Positions 26,823-37,047 of a DNA stretch of 64,000 nt are shown piece after piece; within the stretch, counting starts at the first letter, position 1; each line of letters starts with the position of its first letter. Both the position numbers and the translations under genes were made by a program. Origin of the DNA: Rouxiella badensis (GTDB taxonomy: Bacteria > Pseudomonadota > Gammaproteobacteria > Enterobacterales > Enterobacteriaceae). The notes below the pieces were generated by a model. The model saw nothing but the letters and a program-made list of their open reading frames with translations, was not told where the DNA came from and ran no database searches. Where the stretch lies: positions 1 to 64,000 of the forward strand of contig NZ_MRWE01000004.1 in the NCBI RefSeq assembly GCF_002093665.1. Reading direction: 5' to 3'.

Positions 26823-29255
26823 TCAGCCCTGATAACTGCGGAACAAGGCTTTGCCGCGTAAGAGTCTAATCCCCAGCCAGCCGCCGCACAGCGATAGCAG
26901 CACCGCACTCAGGAGAGGCACCGACCACCACAGGACCATATTTGGCTGCCACGGGAAGTCGAAGACTTTACGCTGCAGCAGCCAAAGCGCAGCCTCGGCG
27001 CCCACTGCGGCGGCTATGCCTGCGACTAATCCCAGCACCGCGAACTCACACCACAGCGTACTGCGCAGCAGTTTTTTGCTGGCTCCCAGCGTACGGTAAA
27101 CCACCAGCTCCTGACGGCGCTGACGCATACCGACCTGAATCTGCGCCAGCAACAGCAGCCCGCCACAGAGGATGACCAGGATAACCATCACCTCAAGCGC
27201 GCGGCTAACCTGCTGAAGCACATCACCAATCTGGCGCAGGATTGAGCCGATATCCAGCAGGCTTAGCGTCGGGAACTGTCTGTTTAGCTCCACCAGCAGC
27301 TGTCCGTTTTCCTGATAATGGAAACTGGTTAGCCAGCTTTGCGGCTGCGCATCGAGCGCGCCCGGCGGGAAGATAAAGTAGAAATTAGGCCGCAGGCTGT
27401 CCCAATCGACCTTACGCAGGCTGGTAACTTTGGCACTGAAATCCTGCGTATCGCCGCTAAAGGTCACGGTATCGCCCAGCTTGATGTTCAGACGCTCGGC
27501 GATGCCCTGATCGATAGACACCTCACCCGCTTTCGGCGGGCCCTCGCCGGAAATCACCTGATTATGCGACGGCAGTCCCTGCATCCAGGTAAGGTTTAAT
27601 TCACGGTCCAGCGCCTCACGCCCTGCATCACCCGGGTGGACAAGGTCAGTCGCATCCTGCTGGTTAATTTTGGTGAGCCTGACCCGCACGATAGGGTAGA
27701 ACGTATCCGGCTCAACCTTGTGCTGGCGCAGGAAGTCAGTCACCTGCGGCACCTGCTCCCTGGTGATATTTAGCAGGAAATAGTTAGGACTATCAGGCGG
27801 CAGCTGCTGCTGCCATTGGCTGAGCAGGTCACTTCGCAGTACCAGCAGGAGCGACAGCAGCATGAATGACATCGAAAACGCGGCCAGCTGACTCAGCGTT
27901 ACCCAGGGTTGGCGCAACAGCCTATTGATAGCCAACCGCAGGCCAAGATGGCTAACGGTCAGGCGGCGAAGGACAAGCAGGCTGAGCCAGCCAATCCCCC
28001 CCAGCAGCAGTGAGAGCACCACAATACCGCCCAACAGCGCCCAAAGCAGAGAACTGTTGCCAACCAGCGCGACCAGCAGTCCAACCACCACCAAAATAAT
28101 CACCGGCAGGAAATAGCGCAGCGGCCAGACATTGGCGACGACGTCCTGCCTCAACACACGCAGCGGCAGCGTCGCCGACAGCTGGCGGTAAGGCCGCAGG
28201 CCCACCAGCAGCGAAATAATGACCAATGCCCCCATCGACCACACCCACGGCCAGAGACCCGCAGGGGGTAATTTTGAGGGTAACACCGGCGCCAGCATTT
28301 TCATTAACAGGGCCTCAAAGCCCAGCCCGATAATACTGCCCGCTATCGCCGCCAACACTAAAACGGCGACCCATTGCCCAATAATCAATTTTTGCAGCGC
28401 ACGTCGCCCTGCTCCAAGCGTTTTCAGCACCGCCACCAAATCGTAACGACTGCGGCAGTAATGGTTCATCGAGACCGCAACCGCGGCAATCGACAGCATT
28501 AGCGTCAGCAGCGCTGACAGGGTGAGGAATTGCTGCGAACGTTGCAGAGAACGGCTCAACGCCCCGTCAGACTCTTCCATGCCATACCAGCGCTGGTCCG
28601 GGCGCAATAGCCCCTTCACCGCTTCGCCGTAGGTTGCAATATTCTGCGCCGAACCGGCAAACATATAACGGTAGGTCAAACGGCTGCCAGGCTGAATCGC
28701 ACCGGTTTTAGGTACGTCCTGCAAATTCATGATAACTCTCGGCGCGGTCTGGAACGGGTTAAACCCGGAGTCAGGCTCCTGATTAATCACCGCCGCAATA
28801 CGCAGCGTGGTATCGCCAACGTCGAGGTTGTCTCCGACCTTCAGATTCAGCAACGCCAGCAGTCGAGGCGCAACCAGCACAGTGCCCGGCTGCGGCTTGA
28901 CGCCCGGAGGCTGGGTGTCGAGATTGCCGTACAGCGGATACGCCAGATCGGTCGCCTTGACCGACGCCAGCTGCGGCGTATTACCGGCAAAGGTCATGGT
29001 CATGAACGACAGCTGGCGGCTGACCTTCAGCCCCTGCTGCTGCGCGTCCTGGATCCAGGCTTCGGTAATCGGCCTGGCGGACTCCAACACACGGTCACCG
29101 GCAATAAAGTCGCGGCTTTGCTCACTCAGCCCTTTGTCCATACGGTCACTGATGCTGCCAAGTGCCAATACGCAGGCCACGGCCAGCGTTAATGAGAGCC
29201 AGACAATCAGCAGCGAGGGCGATCGCCATTCACGCCAAAACCAACGCCAAATCAT
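26823..29255 (-). CDS. ybbP: ABC transporter permease YbbP (FtsX/MacB-type)
   Basis: The roughly 810-residue inner-membrane protein has an N-terminal anchor, a large periplasmic domain (about 40-250), membrane segments near 255-480 and a final FtsX domain with three segments at the C-terminus (about 690-805, with LVVYRTLGASKKLL). It closely follows E. coli YbbP. With YbbA it forms a type VII-like complex, probably handling envelope lipids or lipoproteins; the substrate is not settled. The start MIWRWFW overlaps the ybbA stop (ATGA) behind a GGGAGG ribosome site, showing coupling. Confidence 0.95.
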   Translation of the reverse strand: MIWRWFWREWRSPSLLIVWLSLTLAVACVLALGSISDRMDKGLSEQSRDFIAGDRVLESARPITEAWIQDAQQQGLKVSRQLSFMTMTFAGNTPQLASVKATDLAYPLYGNLDTQPPGVKPQPGTVLVAPRLLALLNLKVGDNLDVGDTTLRIAAVINQEPDSGFNPFQTAPRVIMNLQDVPKTGAIQPGSRLTYRYMFAGSAQNIATYGEAVKGLLRPDQRWYGMEESDGALSRSLQRSQQFLTLSALLTLMLSIAAVAVSMNHYCRSRYDLVAVLKTLGAGRRALQKLIIGQWVAVLVLAAIAGSIIGLGFEALLMKMLAPVLPSKLPPAGLWPWVWSMGALVIISLLVGLRPYRQLSATLPLRVLRQDVVANVWPLRYFLPVIILVVVGLLVALVGNSSLLWALLGGIVVLSLLLGGIGWLSLLVLRRLTVSHLGLRLAINRLLRQPWVTLSQLAAFSMSFMLLSLLLVLRSDLLSQWQQQLPPDSPNYFLLNITREQVPQVTDFLRQHKVEPDTFYPIVRVRLTKINQQDATDLVHPGDAGREALDRELNLTWMQGLPSHNQVISGEGPPKAGEVSIDQGIAERLNIKLGDTVTFSGDTQDFSAKVTSLRKVDWDSLRPNFYFIFPPGALDAQPQSWLTSFHYQENGQLLVELNRQFPTLSLLDIGSILRQIGDVLQQVSRALEVMVILVILCGGLLLLAQIQVGMRQRRQELVVYRTLGASKKLLRSTLWCEFAVLGLVAGIAAAVGAEAALWLLQRKVFDFPWQPNMVLWWSVPLLSAVLLSLCGGWLGIRLLRGKALFRSYQG

Positions 29256-29938
29256 GCATCCTCCCACAATTTTCCGTCACGCAGTCGCAGGCGCCTCTGA
29301 CAGCGCGCGGCAAGTTGCTCATCATGGGTAACCAAAATCAGCGTGGTGTGATTATCGCGGTTAAACGAGAACAGCAGGTCGGCGATGCGTTCGCCGGTAT
29401 GACGGTCAAGATTTCCGGTCGGTTCATCGGCGAAAAGCAGTTTAGGCTTGCCGATAAAGGCGCGCGCCAGCGCAACGCGCTGCTGCTCACCGCCGGAAAG
29501 CTGCGCCGGCAGATGATGTAAACGCTCGCCAAGGCCCAGCTGTTTCAACAATTGCACCGCTTGTTCGCGGCTGCTGGCGTCGGTTTCTCCACGCAGCAAC
29601 GCCGGAAGCTGCACATTTTCGAGGGCGTTCAGGGTCGGTACCAGCATGAACGACTGGAAGACAAAACCGACATTTTTGGCACGCAGCGCCGCACGCCTTT
29701 CTTCATTTAGCGCTGATAAGGGTTTTCCCAGCAGCGTGACTTCACCGCTGCTGCCATCATCCAAACCGGCAAGAATACCGAGTAACGTTGATTTTCCTGA
29801 ACCCGACTCGCCGATCAGCGCAATAGTCTGAGCGGGTTTGACAACCAGCTCAACACCGGACAGGATGGATAACTCATGTTCACCCTGACCAACGTGTTTA
29901 CTAAGATGATGAACTTCAAGTACGTTTTCCGCTGGCAT
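29252..29938 (-). CDS. ybbA: ABC transporter ATPase YbbA (LolD-like)
   Basis: This 228-residue ATPase has Walker [10 protein letters not shown] (about 40-48), signature [15 protein letters not shown], Walker [13 protein letters not shown] and switch His in VTHD. It energises the YbbP permease. Its first codons overlap the 5' end of tesA on the other strand by 33 bp, an arrangement also found in E. coli. Confidence 0.96.
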   Translation of the reverse strand: MPAENVLEVHHLSKHVGQGEHELSILSGVELVVKPAQTIALIGESGSGKSTLLGILAGLDDGSSGEVTLLGKPLSALNEERRAALRAKNVGFVFQSFMLVPTLNALENVQLPALLRGETDASSREQAVQLLKQLGLGERLHHLPAQLSGGEQQRVALARAFIGKPKLLFADEPTGNLDRHTGERIADLLFSFNRDNHTTLILVTHDEQLAARCQRRLRLRDGKLWEDA

Positions 29939-30553
29939 CTTCCCTTCCTTCTGTTGATGGGAATGTTAAGTTTTCGCGCCGTTGCTGCTGATACGCTGCT
30001 GATCGTAGGCGACAGTTTGAGTGCCGTTTACCGATTACCGGCAAACACTTCATGGCCCACGCTACTGAATAATCAGTGGAAAAAGCGTGGTGGCCTGCCT
30101 GATATTGTCAACGCAAGCATCAGCGGTGATACGTCTGCGCAAGGTCTGGCTCGCCTGCCTGGACTGCTGCAACAGCATCACCCGCGCTGGGTGTTGATTG
30201 AGCTGGGCGCTAACGACGGGCTGCGCGGTTTTGCGCCGCAGACCATCAGCCAAACGCTCGGCCAGATAGTGACTTTGGTGAAGCAGGCCCATGCCGAGCC
30301 GCTGTTAATGCAGATTCGTCTGCCGCCAAACTACGGTAAACGCTACAACGATGCGTTTTATGCGATTTATCCGGCACTGGCCAAACAGGCTGATATCCCG
30401 CTGGTTCCTTTCTTTATGGAACAGGTCGCTATCAAACCAGAATGGATGCAGGACGACGGGCTTCACCCGAATCAGGCGGCGCAAAGCTTTATTGCCGACT
30501 GGATGTCCGGCAAGCTGGCACCTTTGGTTGCTCCATCAATGAGTAAACCATAA
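29906..30553 (+). CDS. tesA: Periplasmic thioesterase I / lysophospholipase L1 TesA
   Basis: The roughly 215-residue SGNH hydrolase has a signal peptide (start [10 protein letters not shown], cleavage near FRAVAA). Catalytic blocks are GDSLS (Ser), SGDTSAQG (Gly), GANDGLRG (Asn) and DDGLHPN (Asp, His). It cleaves acyl thioesters, lysophospholipids and small esters in the periplasm. The start at 29906 matches E. coli TesA; an in-frame ATG 10 codons earlier would disrupt the signal. Block I reads GDSLSAVY where E. coli has GDSLSAGY, an unusual Gly-to-Val change beside the active site. Confidence 0.95.
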   Translation: MMNFKYVFRWHLPFLLLMGMLSFRAVAADTLLIVGDSLSAVYRLPANTSWPTLLNNQWKKRGGLPDIVNASISGDTSAQGLARLPGLLQQHHPRWVLIELGANDGLRGFAPQTISQTLGQIVTLVKQAHAEPLLMQIRLPPNYGKRYNDAFYAIYPALAKQADIPLVPFFMEQVAIKPEWMQDDGLHPNQAAQSFIADWMSGKLAPLVAPSMSKP

Positions 30554-30588
30554 TCTCCAAATATTTGGGGCGTTTAACAGGTAAAGTT

Positions 30589-31365
30589 ATGCAAAAAGCG
30601 GTTCTGATTACCGGTTGTTCGAGTGGAATTGGCCTTGCTGCCGCTCAGTATCTCCGCAATCGCGGATATCGCGTACTCGCGGCATGCCGTAAAGCGCAGG
30701 ATATCGACAACCTGCGCCAGCTAGGTTTTGAAACTATCGAACTGGACCTCGACGACAAGCACAGCGTCGCACGCGCGGCTGCCGAGGTGATTGAACTCAC
30801 CGGAAATCGTCTATATGCGCTGTTCAACAATGCCGGATACGGCGTTTATGGCTCACTGCACACCGCGAGCCGCGAACAGTTTGAACAGCAGTTTTCGACC
30901 AATGTTTTCGGGACCCACCAGCTAACCCAGCTGCTGCTTCCGGCGATGTTGGCACACGCAGAGGGCCGTATTATTCAAACCAGCTCGGTGCTGGGTCTGG
31001 TCACGACGCCGAACCGCGGGGTGTATGCGGCCAGCAAATATGCGCTCGAGGCCTGGTCAGATACGCTCCGAATGGAGCTGCACGGCACGGGCATTCATGT
31101 CAGCCTGATTGAGCCGGGTCCACTGCACAGCAACTTTACACTGAACGTTAAACAGACACAGTCGGACAAGCCGATTATTAATCCGAGTCTGGCTGACAAA
31201 TTTACGCTGGGTGCAGAGGCAGTGTTGCCAAAATTACGCCATGCTTTAGAGAGTCCACGGCCGAAATTACGCTATCCGGTTACCTTGATTACTCACGCGG
31301 TTGTGGTGGCGCGCCGCCTGTTACCCGCCCGTTTGCTGGACAGGCTGCTCAGGGGAAATAGTTGA
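30589..31365 (+). CDS. ybbO: SDR-family NADP-dependent oxidoreductase YbbO
   Basis: The roughly 258-residue short-chain dehydrogenase has TGCSSGIG (about 7-14), NNAGYGVYG, catalytic Ser in SSVLGLV and YAASK. It matches E. coli YbbO, reported to reduce aldehydes. The ATG at 30589 has a good AGG ribosome site and is preferred to an upstream in-frame TTG. It follows tesA by 35 bp and may be cotranscribed. Confidence 0.93.
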   Translation: MQKAVLITGCSSGIGLAAAQYLRNRGYRVLAACRKAQDIDNLRQLGFETIELDLDDKHSVARAAAEVIELTGNRLYALFNNAGYGVYGSLHTASREQFEQQFSTNVFGTHQLTQLLLPAMLAHAEGRIIQTSSVLGLVTTPNRGVYAASKYALEAWSDTLRMELHGTGIHVSLIEPGPLHSNFTLNVKQTQSDKPIINPSLADKFTLGAEAVLPKLRHALESPRPKLRYPVTLITHAVVVARRLLPARLLDRLLRGNS

Positions 31366-31438
31366 TACCCCGTCTTGAACAACCCTAAATCGCCCCCATT
31401 TAGGTACTAAACGGAACGGACGAGAGAGAAAAGAATTC

Positions 31439-32296
31439 ATGCTTGCACAACCTTTATCAATAGATATTACCGAATCCAATCTTCACCAAACGCTGGAGCA
31501 GTCAATGACTGTGCCAGTGATGTTTTATTTCTGGTCTGAACGCAGCCAGCATTGCCTAATCCTCGGCCCTATCCTTGAAAAACTGGCCGCAGAGTACGCG
31601 GGTCAGTTCATTCTCGCCAAGGTAGACTGCGACGCGCAGCAGGCTATCGCCGGACAGTTCGGTCTGCGTTCAATTCCTGCCGTCTACCTCTTCCAGGATG
31701 GTCAGCCGGTCGATGGTTTCCAGGGCCCACAGCCTGAAGAAGTCATTCGCGAGCTATTGAGCAAAGTTCTGCCTAAAGAAGAAGAGATCAAAACCGCACA
31801 GGCTATCGAGCTCATGCAGCAAGGTAAGGTGATTGACGCCCTGCCTCTGTTGAAAGACGCCTGGCAACTCAGCAATCAGCGGAGCGACATTGGCCTTTCA
31901 CTGGCCGAGGCCCAGATTCTGCTTAACCGCAGTGAAGACGCAGAAGCGGTGCTGGCGACCATTCCACTGCAGGACCGCGATACCCGTTATCAGGGGCTAG
32001 TCGCGCAGATTGACCTGCTGAAACAGGCCGCTGACACCCCAGAGATCCAGCAACTTCAGCAGCAGATCGAGAAAGATCCGCAGAACGTCGATTTGGCCGT
32101 TCAGCTTGCGTTGCAGTTGCATCAGGTTGGCCGCAATGAAGAGGCGCTCGAGCTGTTGCTTGGCCATCTGAAGAAAGACCTGGCTGCCGGTAATGGCGCG
32201 GCGCGTAAAACGCTGATGGATATTTTGGCCGCCCTCGGCACCGGTGATGCATTAGCCGCAAAATATCGTCGCCAGCTTTACTCACTGCTTTACTAG
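31439..32296 (+). CDS. cnoX: Thioredoxin-fold chaperedoxin CnoX (YbbN)
   Basis: The 285-residue protein has an N-terminal thioredoxin domain (about 1-110) with SQHC in place of the CGPC active site, and a C-terminal tetratricopeptide domain (about 115-285). The SQHC variant is the same as in E. coli CnoX, which holds proteins during bleach stress and hands them to GroEL/DnaK rather than reducing disulfides. Confidence 0.95.
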   Translation: MLAQPLSIDITESNLHQTLEQSMTVPVMFYFWSERSQHCLILGPILEKLAAEYAGQFILAKVDCDAQQAIAGQFGLRSIPAVYLFQDGQPVDGFQGPQPEEVIRELLSKVLPKEEEIKTAQAIELMQQGKVIDALPLLKDAWQLSNQRSDIGLSLAEAQILLNRSEDAEAVLATIPLQDRDTRYQGLVAQIDLLKQAADTPEIQQLQQQIEKDPQNVDLAVQLALQLHQVGRNEEALELLLGHLKKDLAAGNGAARKTLMDILAALGTGDALAAKYRRQLYSLLY

Positions 32297-32325
32297 TCAC
32301 ACCTGTCTACTCCTGATAATGCCTT

Positions 32326-32366
32326 ACTGCACGCTGTGTTTCCCTCTCTCGACTACAGCGTGCAGT
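32326..32366 (+). repeat. Inverted repeat after cnoX, weak terminator
   Basis: An 11-bp stem (ACTGCACGCTG and its complement) with a 19-base loop lies 30 bp after the cnoX stop. Only TTTCTG follows, so termination may be partial. Confidence 0.55.
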
Positions 32367-32530
32367 TTCTGGGATACGTCTCCCGTCATACGCCTCCTCT
32401 CTGAACTATCCTTTAATCATTACCGCTTTGTCTAAATATGCGATGATTTACCCGCAGCGGCAGTTTGCCCGCTGGCACAGGGAAACGGTTTACCCGACAT
32501 TTCGGGATATCTCATTACAGGAGTTTCACC

Positions 32531-33439
32531 ATGCTGACTTTTATACCCGTTGTGGTCATTTTTGCGCTGATCGTGGTATTTGCAGGGGTCAAAATTGTGC
32601 CTCAGGGTTTTCAATGGACGGTTGAACGCTTTGGTCGCTACACCAAAACCCTGATGCCAGGCCTGACGCTGGTCGTGCCCTTCATGGACCGTATTGGTCG
32701 TAAAATCAACATGATGGAGCAAGTACTGGATATCCCTTCACAGGAGATAATCTCGCGCGACAACGCCAACGTCGCTATTGACGCCGTGTGCTTTATTCAG
32801 GTCATCGATCCTGCCCGCGCCGCGTATGAGGTCAGCAACCTTGAGCAGGCGATAGTTAATCTCACCATGACCAACTTTCGAACCGTGCTAGGCTCGATGG
32901 AGCTCGACGAAATCCTGTCGCAGCGCGACAACATCAACGCTCGCCTGCTGCATATTGTCGATGAGGCCACCAATCCCTGGGGTGTGAAAATCACCCGTAT
33001 CGAAATTCGTGACGTTCGACCACCGGCCGAACTGGTTTCCGCGATGAATGCGCAGATGAAGGCTGAACGAACAAAACGTGCCGATATTCTTGAAGCCGAA
33101 GGGATCCGTCAGTCAGCGATCCTCCGCGCCGAAGGCGAAAAGCAGTCGCAGATCCTCAAGGCAGAAGGTGAACGCCAGTCGGCATTTTTACAGGCTGAAG
33201 CGCGTGAGCGTAGCGCCGAGGCAGAAGCCAAGGCAACGCAGATGGTGTCAGCGGCAATCGCGGCCGGTGATGTCCAGGCCATTAACTATTTTGTGGCACA
33301 GAAATACACTGAAGCACTGACCAAAATCGGGTCGGCTAACAATAGCAAAGTGATTATGATGCCGCTGGATGCCACCAGCCTGATGGGCTCGATTGGCGGT
33401 ATCGCGGAATTGCTGAAAGAAACCAAAGGCGGAAAATAA
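32531..33439 (+). CDS. qmcA: SPFH/stomatin-like membrane protein QmcA (YbbK)
   Basis: The roughly 302-residue protein has one N-terminal membrane anchor (about 2-20), an SPFH/band-7 domain (about 20-190, with [19 protein letters not shown] and [15 protein letters not shown]) and a heptad-like coiled coil (about 190-260, repeated ILxAEGxxQS). QmcA scaffolds the inner membrane and acts in quality control alongside FtsH. ATG 32531 follows CAGGAG by 7 bases. The stop overlaps the ybbJ start by one base. Confidence 0.95.
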   Translation: MLTFIPVVVIFALIVVFAGVKIVPQGFQWTVERFGRYTKTLMPGLTLVVPFMDRIGRKINMMEQVLDIPSQEIISRDNANVAIDAVCFIQVIDPARAAYEVSNLEQAIVNLTMTNFRTVLGSMELDEILSQRDNINARLLHIVDEATNPWGVKITRIEIRDVRPPAELVSAMNAQMKAERTKRADILEAEGIRQSAILRAEGEKQSQILKAEGERQSAFLQAEARERSAEAEAKATQMVSAAIAAGDVQAINYFVAQKYTEALTKIGSANNSKVIMMPLDATSLMGSIGGIAELLKETKGGK

Positions 33440-33891
33440 TGCTGCAGCAGTTGATGGCAAGTCCACATCTGTTCTGGTTATCGCTCGGGGGCCTGCTTCT
33501 GGCCGCCGAAATGCTCGGTGCCAGCGGTTATCTGCTGTGGAGCGGCGTGTCAGCCGCACTAGTCGGCGCGCTTATCTGGCTGGTGCCGCTGCCGTGGGAA
33601 TGGCAAGGCGTGGCCTTCGCCGTGCTCACCGTCATTGCCGCCCTGCTTTGGGCCGCATGGCTTAAACGCAAAACCACGGTTAGCGAATCAAACGCCAGTC
33701 TTAACCAACGCGGTCAGCAGATGGTCGGTCTACACGGCCATTTGCTCGAGCAACCGGAGAATGGCTACAGCCGCATTCGCATCGGCGACAGCACCTGGCG
33801 GGTCAGCTGTGCGGACAGCCTGAATATCGGTGAAGAGGTCACCGTGACAGGCGTTGAAGGGAACACCTTACGCGTCATGCCCAGCCATTAA
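33439..33891 (+). CDS. ybbJ: NfeD-family membrane protein YbbJ
   Basis: The 150-residue protein has three hydrophobic segments (about 10-75) followed by a C-terminal OB-fold domain (about 85-148), the NfeD1b layout. NfeD proteins partner with the SPFH protein encoded upstream, here QmcA, and the one-base overlap fits that. It is convergent with cueR. Confidence 0.93.
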   Translation: MLQQLMASPHLFWLSLGGLLLAAEMLGASGYLLWSGVSAALVGALIWLVPLPWEWQGVAFAVLTVIAALLWAAWLKRKTTVSESNASLNQRGQQMVGLHGHLLEQPENGYSRIRIGDSTWRVSCADSLNIGEEVTVTGVEGNTLRVMPSH

Positions 33892-33911
33892 TACCGTACT
33901 CGCGGAATAAC

Positions 33912-34310
33912 CTATTTGTGGCAGCAGCCGCTCAGATTCTCAATGATTGGGCAGAATGCGCCGTCGTCACCCGGACAAGACTCCGCAAGCGCCAGCAGCC
34001 GCTGGCGCATTTCTTTTAATTCCTCGATGTGTCGCCCAATTTCCTGCGCTTTTTCTAGCGTTCGCGCTTTTACATCGGCACTGTGGCGCTGCGGATTATT
34101 GAACAGCGCGACCAACTCCTGGCACTCCTCCAGGGTAAATCCCACCTGACGTGCCTGTCGCAACAGCGTCAGTTCTTCAATCTGTTTGGGCGCATAACTG
34201 CGGTAGCCGTTTTCGCTGCGCATGGGTGCCGTGACCAGGCCCTTTTCCTCATAAAAGCGAATTGCTTTACTGGTTAAACCGGTTTTTTTTGCTACGTCGC
34301 TAATATTCAT
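33912..34310 (-). CDS. cueR: Cu(I)-responsive MerR-family activator CueR
   Basis: The 132-residue MerR protein has an N-terminal helix-turn-helix ([22 protein letters not shown]) and a long dimer helix. The Cu(I)-binding loop has Cys112 and Cys120 ([10 protein letters not shown]), exactly the E. coli spacing, and a CC near the C-terminus. It activates copA from the divergent promoter when copper or silver is present. Confidence 0.97.
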   Translation of the reverse strand: MNISDVAKKTGLTSKAIRFYEEKGLVTAPMRSENGYRSYAPKQIEELTLLRQARQVGFTLEECQELVALFNNPQRHSADVKARTLEKAQEIGRHIEELKEMRQRLLALAESCPGDDGAFCPIIENLSGCCHK

Positions 34311-34319
34311 TTCGCCTCC

Positions 34320-34350
34320 TTGACCTTCACCTTGCTGGAAGGTTTATTGT
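34320..34350 (+). promoter_or_regulatory. CueR-dependent copA promoter
   Basis: The -35 TTGACC (34320-34325) and -10 TATTGT (34345-34350) are separated by 19 bp, the over-long spacing of MerR-type promoters. The dyad with ACCTT/AAGGT ends (34323-34343) between them matches the E. coli copA CueR box almost base for base. Confidence 0.9.
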
Positions 34351-34418
34351 ATATCATGACGAGGAATTGACGACTTATTCACCTTAAACAGGGCACAAAT
34401 CGCCCAGAGGAAATAATT

Positions 34419-36965
34419 ATGGCTAACACCACCGTATTGGCCCTTGAGGGCTTATCCTGCGGTCACTGTGTGGCATCTACGCGCAAAGCGCTGGAAGCCG
34501 TTGCGGGGGCACAGCAGGTTGATGTGACAATCGACAAGGCCGTGATTACCGGCGAGGCAAGCAGCCAGAGCCTGATCGACGCCGTCGAGAACGCGGGTTA
34601 TCACGCCAAGCTTCAGGCGGATGACGCGTCCCCAAAATCTGAGCCGCTGACTCTGCCTGAAATGTCTTTGCCGGAACGTCAGTCAGCGGCAACCCTTTCT
34701 GTTCCGGCATCCAACGAAACGACTCCCGCGGCAGACGACGACAGCGTTCAACTTCTGCTTAGCGGAATGAGCTGTGCCAGCTGCGTATCGAAAGTGCAAC
34801 AAGCCCTCGAGCGCGTTGATGGCGTCACCCGCGCCAATGTGAATCTGGCCGAGCGCAGCGCGCTGGTTCGGGGTGCGAAAAACACCCAGGCGCTGATAGA
34901 TGCGGTTGAAAAGGCCGGATACGGCGCTGAAATTATTATCGATGAAACGCTGCGTCGCGAGCGGCAGCAGCAAACTGCACGCAGCAGTATGATTCGTTTT
35001 AGCTGGCAGGCAGCGCTGGGACTGGCGGCCGGTATTCCGTTAATGGCCTGGGGGCTGTTTGGCGGCGAGATGATGGTCACCGACGAGAATCGTAGCGGTT
35101 GGCTGGTCGTCGGGCTGCTCACACTGGCGATTATGATCATCGCAGGCGGCCATTTTTATCGCAGTGCCTGGAAAAGCCTCCTGCGCGGTAGCGCCAATAT
35201 GGACACGCTGGTCTCGTTAGGCACCGCGGCAGCCTGGATTTTCTCGTTTCTGGTCACTCTATGGCCAGACTCTTTCCCCATGCAGGCGCGCCACCTCTAT
35301 TACGAGGCAGCAGTCATGATAATCGGCCTGATCAATCTGGGTCATGCGCTGGAGCAGCGCGGCCGTCAGCGTTCGTCAAAGGCGCTTGAGCGCCTGCTCG
35401 ACCTCACGCCACCAACCGCACGGGTAATGACCGACAAGGGTGAAAAAACGCTGCCGCTGGCAGACGTACAGCAGGGGATGCTGTTACGCCTGACTACGGG
35501 CGATCGTGTGCCGGTTGACGGTGAGATTCATCAGGGTGAAGCCTGGTTTGACGAGGCAATGCTGACCGGCGAACCTATTGCGCAGCACCGCACTCCCGGT
35601 GAGAAAATCAGCGCGGGTACCCAGGTGCAAGACGGCAGCGTGCAGTTTATTGCTCGTGCCGTAGGTGGACAAACTCAGCTGTCGCGAATTATCAACCTGG
35701 TGCGCGAGGCCCAGAGCAGTAAGCCGCAAATCGGCAAACTGGCGGACCGAATTTCGGCAGTCTTTGTTCCGACAGTGGTGCTCATTGCGCTGCTCAGTGG
35801 CGCAGTCTGGTTCTTCTTCGGCCCGCAGCCGCAGCTGATGTATACGCTGGTTATCGTAACAACGGTCCTTATCATCGCCTGTCCTTGTGCTCTGGGGCTG
35901 GCAACACCGATGTCGATTACTGCGGGCGTAGGCCGCGCCGCCGAGTTTGGTGTGCTGGTAAAAGACGCTGATGCGCTACAAAAGGCCAGTTCGCTGACCA
36001 CGCTGGTGTTCGATAAAACCGGCACGCTTACCGAAGGTAAACCTCAGGTTATCGACGTTCATCTGTTTAATGCTAACGAGCAGCAGCAGGCGCTGAGGCT
36101 AGCCGCTTCGCTTGAGCAGGGGTCTCATCACCCGCTCGCCCAAGCAATTGCCGAGAAAGCGGCCGGTATGGCTCTTTCACCGGTTACCGATTTCCGAACT
36201 CACGGCGGGCTCGGGGTCAGTGGGCATCTTGGCGCTACCGCCCTACTGCTCGGTAACCGGGAACTGCTCGAACAACATCAGGTAGATTGCCATGAAGCCG
36301 ATACGCTGCTGGCGAAACAGGCTGCCGAAGGTTTTACGCCAGTGCTGCTGGCCGCCAACGGCAAGGTTGTGGCGTTGTTCTCGATACGCGATTCCCTACG
36401 CGAAGACAGCATCGATGCGCTGCGTCGCCTGCATCGTGCGGGGTATAAGCTGGTGATGCTGACCGGCGATAATCCTGTTACCGCCAACGCCATTGCGAGA
36501 CTCGCTGGAATCGATGACGTTATTGCAGGCGTCAGGCCCGAGGGCAAGGCCGAAGCCATCAAGACGCTTCAGGCCCGCGGTGAGCAGGTGGCGATGGTTG
36601 GTGACGGTATCAACGATGCACCGGCCCTGGCACAGGCAGACGTGGGGATTGCCATGGGCGGCGGCAGCGACGTTGCGATTGAAACCGCCGCTATTACGCT
36701 GATGCGCCCTAGCCTGCACGGCGTTGCCGATGCGCTGGCGTTGTCCAAAGGCACGCTGCGCAATATGAAGCAGAACCTGATGGGGGCATTTGTTTACAAC
36801 GTGATTGGTATTCCGATTGCCGCCGGGGTGCTGTTCCCGCTGACGGGCACGCTGCTCAGCCCGATTGTTGCCGGTGCAGCGATGGCGCTGTCATCGATTA
36901 CTGTCGTAGCCAACGCCAACCGACTGCTGCATTTCAGACCCGATAACACCCCATCTATTAAGTAA
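34419..36965 (+). CDS. copA: Cu(I)-exporting P1B-type ATPase CopA
   Basis: The 848-residue protein has two N-terminal metal-binding domains (GLSCGHC with Cys14/Cys17, and GMSCASC with Cys119/Cys122) and eight predicted membrane segments. It also has the membrane CPC in ACPCALG, the phosphorylation site DKTGT, the HP motif SHHPLAQ, and [10 protein letters not shown]. It pumps Cu(I) from the cytoplasm to the periplasm. Transcription is from the CueR promoter. A -1 frameshift cassette after codon 73 should also yield a 74-residue single-domain copper chaperone. Confidence 0.97.
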   Translation: MANTTVLALEGLSCGHCVASTRKALEAVAGAQQVDVTIDKAVITGEASSQSLIDAVENAGYHAKLQADDASPKSEPLTLPEMSLPERQSAATLSVPASNETTPAADDDSVQLLLSGMSCASCVSKVQQALERVDGVTRANVNLAERSALVRGAKNTQALIDAVEKAGYGAEIIIDETLRRERQQQTARSSMIRFSWQAALGLAAGIPLMAWGLFGGEMMVTDENRSGWLVVGLLTLAIMIIAGGHFYRSAWKSLLRGSANMDTLVSLGTAAAWIFSFLVTLWPDSFPMQARHLYYEAAVMIIGLINLGHALEQRGRQRSSKALERLLDLTPPTARVMTDKGEKTLPLADVQQGMLLRLTTGDRVPVDGEIHQGEAWFDEAMLTGEPIAQHRTPGEKISAGTQVQDGSVQFIARAVGGQTQLSRIINLVREAQSSKPQIGKLADRISAVFVPTVVLIALLSGAVWFFFGPQPQLMYTLVIVTTVLIIACPCALGLATPMSITAGVGRAAEFGVLVKDADALQKASSLTTLVFDKTGTLTEGKPQVIDVHLFNANEQQQALRLAASLEQGSHHPLAQAIAEKAAGMALSPVTDFRTHGGLGVSGHLGATALLLGNRELLEQHQVDCHEADTLLAKQAAEGFTPVLLAANGKVVALFSIRDSLREDSIDALRRLHRAGYKLVMLTGDNPVTANAIARLAGIDDVIAGVRPEGKAEAIKTLQARGEQVAMVGDGINDAPALAQADVGIAMGGGSDVAIETAAITLMRPSLHGVADALALSKGTLRNMKQNLMGAFVYNVIGIPIAAGVLFPLTGTLLSPIVAGAAMALSSITVVANANRLLHFRPDNTPSIK
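34631..34690 (+). promoter_or_regulatory. Programmed -1 frameshift cassette in copA
   Basis: The in-frame heptamer CCCAAAA at 34631-34637 (read C CCA AAA, codons 72-73) is followed after 5 bases by a perfect 10-bp stem, GCCGCTGACT at 34643-34652 and its complement at 34681-34690. Slipping -1 gives ATC then TGA, ending a 74-residue product. E. coli copA does the same at CCCAAAG to make CopA(Z). Confidence 0.8.
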
Positions 36966-37047
36966 ATGTGCGATAGAGAGTTTTCCCCCTGTTCCTAATT
37001 GCGCGCAGGCGATAGCATGAAAAGCAATTGGAATAGGGAGACTATGA

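Noticed and set aside
30565-30588. TTG start for ybbO
   Set aside because: The region encodes the ribosome site for ATG 30589 and has no ribosome site of its own.
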